Origin: Fragum whitleyi
Taxonomy: Eukaryota > Mollusca > Bivalvia > Cardiida > Cardiidae
Reading direction: 5' to 3'
Assembly: GCA_948146395.1 (NCBI GenBank)
Contig: OX411556.1
Coordinates: 29,649,056-29,713,055, forward strand
Length of the DNA stretch: 64,000 nt
The notes below the pieces were generated by a model that saw nothing but the letters and a program-made list of their open reading frames with translations, ran no database searches and was not told the DNA's origin. Position numbers and translations under genes: made by a program. Numbering within the stretch: the first letter of the stretch is position 1; each line of letters opens with the position of its first letter. This document shows positions 55,718 through 64,000 of this stretch, piece after piece.

Positions 55718-56194
55718 TATAAATAAGATTGCATTGTTGTTGCAGTTCATTATAGAGTCATGAAACCCTAAGGTGTGACTACTCATTGGATATGGATATG
55801 CTGTTTGACAGTTGGTTAAGGATCAGAATTAGTAAGCGAAAGATTGTGGGTTCAAATTGCCCTGGCACCACAGCCCTAGCAGTTAAAGGACTAACTACTT
55901 TGACTAGGGGTCCCAGGCTGCTAAAAATCAATATTTATCATTAAGGTTATAAGCATTTTCTCCAAAAGTCTAGGGACCCAGCCCTAATTCTAGAGGCCAT
56001 GAGTTGCAGCAAACCTGGGTTGCAGCAAAAATCCTTTCTGAAATTTATCCTCCACCAATGCATAGATTATCCTAAACTTATGGGGGATAAGCACCTGTAG
56101 GCTTCTATGGAAAAGTGGTAGTCTTATGGGGAATGACAGGAATCCATGGTTAAATGGCCTTAAACCCCTAGGACTCATGCTAATGTTCTAATTG

Positions 56195-56545
56195 AGGGGT
56201 CATTCACTTCCTAAGCCATGAAACTCTAGGGGTCAAAATTGATTTTAAAGGGGTGTAAATTACGGAATGAGCCAATAGTAAGTTTAATTTGCAGGTTTCA
56301 AGAGTCAGTGAATACTGTTGATCTTTGTAACATTATCAAATAAGCAATTAATTTGTTAAATATTAGGTGTTATAATAAAACAAACATCATTTAGGGATTA
56401 AACCAAATTTTGACCCTGGAAAATTTCTCTCAAGGGGATCAAAATCACTGCCTTAGAAGATATTTTTAAGGTCAAATAAGGAAATATATTCAGATTTGGG
56501 GGGGGGGGTCAAAACCATGGTTTAATGGTCAAACACGAGCCCTGG
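56195..56545 (-). repeat. Interspersed repeat, family H, copy 2
   Basis: 'actctaggggtcaaaattgattttaaagggg' to 'tttgggggggggggtcaaaaccatgg' parallels 26755-27104. Confidence 0.55.
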
Positions 56546-56738
56546 CCCCATTAAATAAATCAGACATTTTGCACTTAAAGCCAGTTCTGCACTTTGTTAA
56601 CACATATTACAGAGTCCTTATTCATACAGCTATACAATCCTCTTTTCCTGCTACTGATGTAATAAAATAAGATTCCACTCGTCAAGACAATCCCAATAAA
56701 TACAAACAACATAGGGTTTCAATGAAATGATAGATCAA

Positions 56739-57097
56739 TCACTCATTCTTGTTTTGGGCTCTCTTTCTCTTTTTAAAAACAACTGAAAACTCCTGTGGTC
56801 TTAGATTCATGACAACTTTGCCATTAAGATCTGGCTTACAGTTATTGGCAGGAGAAATACTGAACCTCTGCAAGGTATTGCACAAAAACATGAATAATAT
56901 GTCGAGAGCCATGTATTGTCCAAGACATGACCGAATACCCCTTGAGAACGGGATAAAAGGCATCTTTTTGAAGATGTAGTTTAAGGGTAGTAAGTTGCCG
57001 TCATCGTCCAAAAATCTTTCTGGTTTAAGTTTGAATGGTTCTGGCCAGTGTTTTTCATCGTGGTGTATTGTCCATTGTGTGATCATGATCATGGAAT
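56739..57097 (-). CDS. P450 last exon (haem-binding loop)
   Basis: Acceptor CTATTTCCAG ends at 57098. It encodes 119 residues from DSMIMITQWTIHHDEKHW to KKRKRAQNKNE, ending with a basic tail. Confidence 0.9.
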
Positions 57098-60000
57098 CTG
57101 GAAATAGATCAATGAAAAGTGGTAACCCTTATTTCTTTAGTGCTATTGGTGGATTATAGAGAAAAGATGCTAGATTATCATTTGATAAACACACTGCCTT
57201 ACCAGTGAAATTATCAGAAAACTCATACACAGCTTTCATGCATTTCACCCGATCTGATGCAATCTCGGGGCTTGAAAATTCTTGAAATTTTTGCTCCTCC
57301 TGCTTTACAAGAAAATATAGTGATGCATAAATTTCATAAGTGAAATTTTGCAAAATCCACTCGTCTTTATGATATAGACAAAGAAGAAAAAAAATCATGC
57401 AGCATGAGTAGACAAGTAGACTCTCAAGCCCTGAATCTAAACAGTGGCCAATAGGAGATCAGCGTTCTCCGCAGGCCCTTATGGCGTATCGGGGCCGATA
57501 CGCCTTAAAGAAATTTAACAGGTTGCCGATACACCTTAGGAACGCCGATACACTTAAATTTGATCATCGATACAGCTTAATTTCTTTCTGAACAAAGGGT
57601 CAAAACGAGCAATAACACTGATAGCAGACGCGCGGTGATTGCATAATTGCGATTTGGGAAGATGTATACACAAAGATCCTAATTGATAAGACCCTTGCTA
57701 ATTGGTGATTATCGATTTTTTCTTCGCGGTTGGTTGATTTTCACTGGTTCCTCACTTCCAGTAACAGAGAAGAACAGATTGGTACCAATACGAAAACGGT
57801 CACTTACAGTCCACTTCATTTACCGAAAATTGCCAATTTTTTACCGAGATCCACCGGAAACGATGGAAAAGGTTATTTTCACATCCTTTCCTAACCCCAA
57901 ACTGCTATCTCACTTAGGTCTACGATTATTAACCCATGGGTGAGTGATTTATAGTCAGAAAGAATGAGTGCAGCCGTCGGAGATACACGGAATCCCAATA
58001 TTGACAGTCCGGCGCGCTACCAACTGCGCTTTGTCGACGGCAGGGACGAAATTGGACACCAAAAAGTCTAGCTCGCATGCGATTAAATCAAAGTTAATAA
58101 ATTTCAGAAGAAGCGGTGTTTTCGCAAAATGGGCTGATCTCGTTTTTTATTCCCAAATCTTGCACATTTACCGCTGTTGACAAAAGCGACTCGCCCCTTA
58201 CCCAATTTATTTGTGTATTACCTCCCTTTGTCAATCCCGTTGAATTTTCTTATGAATATTACATTTTTTGTTAATACATGATAAAATTTTGTTTCTTTTT
58301 CATAAAACTTATTCATATTATAGTCATGTTTTACAAGGTTTGAAAATTTTAAGCCCAATTGAATCCTTATCGTTGATTCTTATCTCTCACTAAATAGACA
58401 ACTTCATTGAGTTTTAAACAGGAAGCTATATATAAACGTACATTTCCCGCTCCACAGAGTCTAACAAAGTACTGAAAATGGCTCGAAACAGATGGTGACA
58501 GCGTTGCTTCGCATTTGTCTGGACTTTCTTTCCTGACTTTCTACTATCTGATAATCAAAGCCGTGAATTAATCTTGTCAAACCCAGGGTTACGAACGTAT
58601 GACTTATACGGTTTTCGAGAAGAAGCTTTCGATACCCCTTGACTCGTGAAGATGATCTTTGCCAACCGGCGATCCAAATGTCGTAACTACAGATTCATTT
58701 AATTGAATTTACGGCATTTTTTCTCGCTCATCGAAGAATGCGGTCCTGCACTGCGAAAGCTTTGATTACTTTGGTATAGTTTCGATCGGACGTAGGGTAT
58801 TTTTTATTTTGATAGTGTAGATAATTATTTTCTCATTATTTTCCAGAAAACATTTAAAATATGAAATTCGTTGATCATATGAAACTTTATGGATTTTACT
58901 AACTTTACCCTTTTGAGATCGTTGTTATCGGTGTTTCTCAGCTGCCGGGCAGGTAGGCCCGAGAAATCGGGATTCAGAGAACTAAGAGGAGTCTGCGATC
59001 GTTTAACCCTACAAACTAGATTACTTTATCAAAGATAGTTTTGTTTAGCTTGGGGACAACAAAACGATCTTAAAATAAAATATATCAAAGTAATAAACCA
59101 CGTTTGTTTTTTAATTCATTGCCGAGTTTTAAAAATATAAAATGCAATGGCCTAAATATGTACATGTATATGCCTATTTAGATATCTGATATCGTTATCA
59201 ATATTGACCCCGTTTCCGAAAGGGGGGGGGAATCGGCGGCGGCAGGTTATTGGACCCCGACCACAGCGTTTTAATGGAGTTGCAGTGTATTTGCTCAAGT
59301 CAAACTAGATTTACCTTTATGTTCCAATGTGAATTTTGATCATATCAAACAAAAAATCGACAAGAATATGCAGTTTTCGCGATCTTTCTACTACCGAGAT
59401 TTAGGCAGAATAAGACATCGCAGACAGTCTGTCTGTTTAAAATTCACTTACCTCAAGCTTACTACCCATTTTATATGGACATTAAATCTAATTTCAGTTA
59501 GAAAATTTAAACAAAACTTTTGATAATTCTCCACAGGAACGCCATTTCTTAACTAGATTCGTACCCTTATATGTTCAACCCAAATTTTTTTTCTATTTTT
59601 TTAGCTCCACTGGCTGAAAGCCACTGGGGCTATTGTCATGGCGTTGTGTCCGTCGTGCGTCCGTCCGTCCGTCCGTGCGTGCGTCCGGTCGTAAACTTTT
59701 CTTTAAAAATCTTCTCCCCAGAAACTACTGGGTGGATTTCAACCAAACTTCACAGGAATGATGCTTGGATGACCCTCTTTCAAAGTTGTTCAAGAAATTT
59801 TGATCCAATGAAAAACATGGATTTAATGGGCATGGCTAATTTCCAAATATGGTAAAAAGTCAGTTTTCTCAGATTCTAATCAATGGATACCAATTGAATT
59901 TTACATGAATGATCCTTGGGTGACCCTTTATCAGTCTACAAAAAATCATTGTGATCGGATGGAAAATATGTATTTTATGGGCGGAGGTCATTTCTCTATA

Positions 60001-62388
60001 TGTTGTATAGTGGAAACTTTGAAAATCATTTTCTCAGAATGTAACCGATGGATATCAAACAAATTTCACTGGAATGATCATTGAGTGACCCTTTATCAGT
60101 CTAGAAAAAAATCATAGTGATTGGATGAAAAATATGTATTTTATGGGCGGAGGTCATTTCTCTATATGTTGTATAGTGGAAACTTTGAAAATCATTTTCT
60201 CAGAATGTAACCGATGGATATCAAACAAATTTCACTGGAATGATCATTGAGTGACCCTTTATCAGTCTAGAAAAAAATCATAGTGATTGGATGAAAAATA
60301 TGTATTTTATGGGCGGAGGTCATTTCTCTAAATGTTATATAGTGGAAACTTTGAAAATCATTTTCTCAGAATGTAACCAATGGATATCAACCAAATTTCA
60401 CTGATTTGATCATTGAGTGACCCTTTATCAGTGTACCAAAAATTATTTTGATTGGATGAAAAAATATGCATTTTATAGGCAGAGATCATTTCTCTAACTG
60501 TTATATAGTGGAAAATTTGAAAATCATTTTCACAGAATCTGATTTTTGGATATCAACTTAATTTCACTGGAATGATCCTTTAGTGACCCTTTATCAGTGT
60601 ACCAAAAATTATTTTGATTGGATGAAAATAATACATTTTATGGGTTGAGGTCAATTCTCAATATGTTAAATAGTGGAAACTATGAAAAACATTTTCTCAG
60701 AATGTAACTGATGGATATCAATCAAACATTTTTGGTATGATCTTTGGGTGACCCATTATTATGCAGCCAAAAATTATTTTGATTTGATGAAAAATATGTC
60801 TTTTAATAGGGGAGGTCATTTCTCTATCTGTTATATAGTTGAAACTTTGAAAATCATTTTCAACATCAGTAGAACCCCAAATATCTAAAAATCTAGTCAA
60901 AAAATTTATTTGCTTTTACGAGAATTTCAAGCCTGTGGAGCGACTCAAGCCATTCATGGCTTTCTAGTTTTTTGTTCATTCCAGAATTGAAATCAAGATA
61001 AATTCTATTATTTCTAAATTAGGTCATAGAAATTGATAGAGGAAATAGATATTACAAAAAAAGCAGGAAAAAAATGAAGAAAAAAAACCTTGTAAAATCA
61101 AAGAGCTAAAAGTCCTGTCACAGGCTTCTCTAAACAAACTAGGTATCAACTTTTAAATTTGTTACATGGTTATTGTAGAATAAAATAATGTTCTTAGAGA
61201 TATTATTTGGGGGAAGATATGAAAAGGGTTTGTAAACACATTAGAAAATAACTGTAATAGAATCTAGTTTTACTTATTTCAGGAGAAGGGCCTTCCTTAA
61301 TCATACAAGGACTTCCCAAAGATTTTAAAAATTCCTTATATACATTATTAAAAAGAGACCTATAAAAGTTGACAATACATGCAGTGCTGTCCTTGGAACT
61401 CTCAAATACATGAGCATAACACAGCCTAAGTGCAGTTGATTTACTGTGTTCTTTGACTCTTTAATTTAATTTTCTTAAATATTCCAATTTTCTTCATTTC
61501 TTTTGTAATAGTCTTCTAGTACACAGTATATTCTATTAAAGGGAAGGGATACAGGGGGAAGGAGAGGGGTATTTTAAAGCCATCATGCAAAATTTTATTG
61601 ATGATTTGGGAGTTAAGTTATTTATGAGATGCTATAAAGGTGTCAAAAAAAAAAGTTCAAATCAAATTATGTATTCAGCAAAACAGAAGTTCTGCTTCAC
61701 AAATATCAAAATCCTTATCCAGTAAAACCACTGTAACCATCCTTTATTATTAACAGAAATACAAAGTAATCTGACAATATAGCCGCGCGCATATGCCACT
61801 ACGCCTTCAAAATTTTCTGGGGAGAACCCTGGAGATGTCATCACTAATATTGCATAGCCATGACAAAGAAGTAAAAAAAAATATTTTCAGAATTTTGAGG
61901 GTCAAAACCCTTGTTAAAGGGCCAATCAGGTGCCCTGCATTCAAGAGACATACAATTTATTATTTATAGTTCTTAAGTTTTGAGAGTGGAATCTTAACCC
62001 TTGTCATGCTGAACCCAGAATATTCCTGCTTTGGCCGGAGCTATAGACAAACATCAGCCTGCACATATGTGCAGTCTGATGTTAGTCTACACCACCTGTT
62101 TCTCACTTTCAAACTAAAATTGTCAATGGATTTTTTTTTTCAAAAATCAAAATTGATCTACATTTGGTACTTTCAGTGTTTTTTACCCTCTGATTTTGAT
62201 GGAAATTTTTAGCCAAATTTTGTTCAGCATGACAAGGGTTAAAAGCTGCGTAAATTCCCATTCATACAAACAAACAAACTAACCTTTAGGGATATGGTAA
62301 CCACCCAGGGTTATATCTCTGTTACAACTGCGAGGCACACCCAATGGTACGGCACTACTTAGTCGTAGAGATTCAAAAATTGTAGCTC
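56739..62388 (-). CDS. Cytochrome P450, CYP2-clan-like, C-terminal 153 residues (5' exons not in view)
   Basis: Two minus-strand exons in matching phase 1: 62388-62284 and 57097-56739. The first carries the K-helix ExxR as ESLR within ATIFESLRLSSAVPLGVPR. The second carries the PERF-type motif in LKPERFLDDDG and the haem-binding loop PFSRGIRSCLG, whose Cys is the iron ligand; TGA is at 56741-56739. All elements of the catalytic C-terminal half that can be checked are intact, so the gene is probably functional: a microsomal monooxygenase acting on lipids or xenobiotics, with the substrate unpredictable. The 5.2-kb intron is full of repeats. N-terminal exons were not found up to 64000 and are expected beyond the edge. 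Confidence 0.9.
57484..57600. repeat. Short GCCGATACACCTTA repeats
   Basis: Four related units: 'ggccgatacgccttaa', 'gccgatacaccttag', 'gccgatacacttaa' and 'catcgatacagcttaa'. In the P450 intron. Confidence 0.5.
57875..58045 (-). repeat. tRNA-derived SINE
   Basis: Body 'cacatcctttcctaaccccaa...cacttaggtctacgattattaaccca', then on the minus strand a clear D-arm/box A AAAGCGCAGTTGGTAGCGCG (58016-58035). Confidence 0.65.
58046..59600. other. Intron sequence with no recognisable gene
   Basis: AT-rich with a short G run at 59221. No coding exon with consensus splice sites was recognised. Confidence 0.35.
59601..60968 (-). mobile_element. Pearl/Helitron-like element (P450 intron)
   Basis: Minus strand: 5' ACTAGAAAGCCATGAATGGC. 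About seven units of about 165 bp ('tttctcagaatgtaaccgatggatatcaa', 'gaccctttatcagtct'), two of them nearly identical at 59970-60300. Then a (GGAC)n tract and the 3' stem CAGTGGCTTTCAGCCAGTG with GAGCTAA. Confidence 0.7.
60969..61993. other. Intron sequence with no recognisable gene
   Basis: AT-rich; a family H tail ('gagggtcaaaacccttg') near 61896. Confidence 0.35.
61998..62238 (+). mobile_element. TTAA MITE, family B, copy 4
   Basis: TTAA at 61994-61997 and 62239-62242; ends CCCTTGTCATGCTGAACCC and CAGCATGACAAGGG. Core hairpin CATCAGCCTGCACATATGTG with CAGTCTGATG. It ends 45 bases from the P450 exon donor. Confidence 0.82.
62284..62388 (-). CDS. P450 penultimate exon (ExxR helix K)
   Basis: Acceptor TTGTTTCAG, donor GTTAGTTTG. 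34 complete codons, ATIFESLRLSS to GGYHIPK. Family B MITEs lie on both sides. Confidence 0.9.
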
Positions 62389-62594
62389 CTGAAACAAAAA
62401 GTTTAATCTTGTTGTCCTGAACTGGAAATAAACAAAAAATATGCTGGTGATTTGCTTCATAAGGGGGAGGGGTGGCTATTTACATGTTTTTCAAACATCT
62501 CTTGTTACCAAGGCTGCTCAGTGTCTATCTGTCTCACATATTTGAAATTGTTGGAAATATCAGGCACAAACTCAAATAGCATTCTCAATCTCAA

Positions 62595-62825
62595 CCCTTG
62601 TCATGCTGAATATTCCTGCTTTGGCAGGAGCTATAGACAAACATCAGCCTACACACATGTGCAGTCTGATGTTAGTCTACACTTCCTGTTTCTCACTTTC
62701 AAACTAAAATTGTCAATAGATTTAGTTTTCAAATAAAAATTGACCTACAGTTGGAACTTTCAGTGCTTTTTGCCCTTTAATTTTGATGAAAATTTTTAGC
62801 CAAAATTTATTCAGCATGACAAGGG
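62595..62825 (+). mobile_element. TTAA MITE, family B, copy 5
   Basis: Left flank TCAA, right flank TTAA (62826-62829); ends CCCTTGTCATGCTGAA and CAGCATGACAAGGG. An uninterrupted reference for the insertion site at 27506. Confidence 0.8.
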
Positions 62826-62957
62826 TTAACATGCATGCAGGGGAAAAGGCTACCAGGGGCCCAGTTGCCCATAGCTCCTAAATTTTTAGCCAAGCTCCTG
62901 AATTTCTCTTTATCTCATAATCTGTAATGTTAAATTATGAATATTGGCAGTCTTCGC

Positions 62958-63036
62958 TGATAACTAGACACCCCCTGAATTTTTTTCGATTGGAAATCGA
63001 CACCAGAATTTGTGATAGGGGGTGTCTAGTTATCAT
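62958..63036. repeat. Palindromic repeat, GATAACTAGACACCCCCT arms
   Basis: 18-base perfect inverted arms (62959-62976 and 63017-63034) around a 40-base centre. Confidence 0.7.
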
Positions 63037-63409
63037 ATTTTCCGCTACCCAGGCCAATAAAAGTACGAATATCTTCGCTTTATGTGGATCTTTCCCCGAG
63101 AAATTTGGTATGCGTGTAGAGGACACATAAATGCTCTTAGACAATCACAAGCAATCAAGAATAGTCAGGTTGTTTGACAAAAAATTAATGACAACCCTAA
63201 AAAACAAGCAAAGTCACTCACTCCTAGGGCTAGAACTCGCTCATTTTGCTTAGTTTTTACCCTCTACTTTTATTTCCTAAAAGAAGAACCATTTATCTCG
63301 ACAGTGATACTAAAAATTGAAATGGAAATGATTATTTCAGTTTATAAATCAGTCAAAAAGTTGCTCCACCGTTAGTTCCGTATCGAAAAAATCGATCAGG
63401 TGTCCACGA

Positions 63410-63685
63410 ACCTTCTGGTGTCGGTGTGGCACGTTATACCCTGTGTATTCGCATGGGTTCGATCCCCTGCCGCGGCACTTATCCTTTCCGACATTTGTCT
63501 TCCACCAATGGGTAGATAATCGTAAACCTATGTGGAATAGCAACTGGAGGCTAGGAAAGGGATGTGGTGGTAGTACTGGTGTGAGAAATACCAGGAATCC
63601 ATCGTTAGGTGCTTCAGTCGTCGCAATCTAACTGAGAGATTGTTGAAAGCGACGTAAAACCCCAATTCAAATCAAATCCCTGCAC
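63410..63685 (+). repeat. tRNA-derived SINE, best copy
   Basis: Box-B-like GGGTTCGATCCCC at about 63457; body 'cactttatcctttccgacatttgtc', 'aatgggtagataatcgtaaaccta', 'gtgagaaataccaggaatcc'; tail GACGTAAAACCCCAATTCAA then ATCAAATC. Resembles the V-SINE/RUDI type found across molluscs (class from memory). Confidence 0.68.
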
Positions 63686-63899
63686 AGATTTAAAAAATAT
63701 TCTCAACAAAAAGCTTTTGTCCTTATTGGTTGAAAATATTAGTCATGGTATTGCAAGTGAGATAAATACTAGGAACCCATGGTTAAATGATCAAGTTTCC
63801 AAGATATTTTGAAAAAAATATTGAATTGGTGTTAAAGCTATTATGAAAAAGAATCAGTAGTTTTAAAATCACATTATTAAATGCTTGATGCTTGATATC

Positions 63900-64000
63900 T
63901 CTATCTATATCGGGAATTCAGTGCAAAACTCCCGGTGGCGGCAAATATCCTTTCCGACGTTTGTCTCTCACCAATGGGTAGATAATCGTTAACCTGTGTG
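63900..64000 (+). repeat. SINE cut by the window end
   Basis: 'aaatatcctttccgacgtttgtctctcaccaatgggtagataatcg' repeats the body of the 63410 copy. The 3' part is outside the window. Confidence 0.6.

Noticed and set aside
57129..57398. 89-codon minus-strand frame just upstream of the last P450 exon, considered as another P450 exon
   Set aside because: It lacks P450 motifs. The ESLR exon at 62284 joins directly in phase to the exon at 57097, leaving no place for it.

Overview
The window looks like nuclear DNA of a bivalve mollusc, probably a heterodont clam. It is AT-rich, has short exons with GT-AG introns, and is saturated with repeats of types known from bivalves: Pearl-like elements with 140-180 bp internal tandem repeats, TTAA-flanked MITEs, tRNA-derived SINEs and many small palindromes. 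The species assignment is inference; no database was searched.

Left part (1-10 kb): two convergent genes for small secreted or membrane proteins of one unrecognised family. The plus-strand copy is cut by the left edge (last coding exon 131-240, 3' UTR exon from 826). The minus-strand copy is complete: TATA box near 9900, 5' UTR exon, three coding exons, 81 residues. Two decayed copies of its signal-peptide exon lie in its first intron.

Middle-left (16.2-26.2 kb): a complete six-exon minus-strand gene for an MFSD4B/NaGLT1-like sugar transporter of 523 residues. Its introns hold SINEs, TTAA MITEs and a 2.5 kb tandem-repeat element. Its first coding exon and the end of exon 4 have decayed duplicate fragments.

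Centre (27-39 kb): almost only mobile DNA, namely Helitron-like/Pearl-like elements (one inserted cleanly into a TTAA MITE), purine tracts, a roughly 950 bp inverted repeat with arms about 98% identical where compared, and a second palindromic element family.

The most striking locus is 39.2-42.7 kb. A plus-strand exon resembling the C-terminal part of MULE-transposase-like proteins is split in frame by a 2,207 bp element with perfect 65 bp terminal inverted repeats and a perfect 5-bp target duplication. That element carries a two-exon C2H2 zinc-finger reading frame and has itself received a second palindromic element, also with a 5-bp duplication. Both have ends close to the CAC-starting termini of Transib/RAG-type transposons.

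Right part (43-64 kb): SINEs, a possible first coding exon at 44872, a degenerate element with a broken Ulp1/C48-type peptidase bordered by dense CACGGA repeats (45.4-47.1 kb), a TIR element at 48 kb, further Pearl-like copies, and the last two exons of a minus-strand cytochrome P450 (56739-57097 and 62284-62388) whose 5' exons were not found and probably lie beyond the right edge.

No rRNA genes, intact tRNA genes or CRISPR arrays were seen. Many open frames in the window are translations of repeat units and are not genes.
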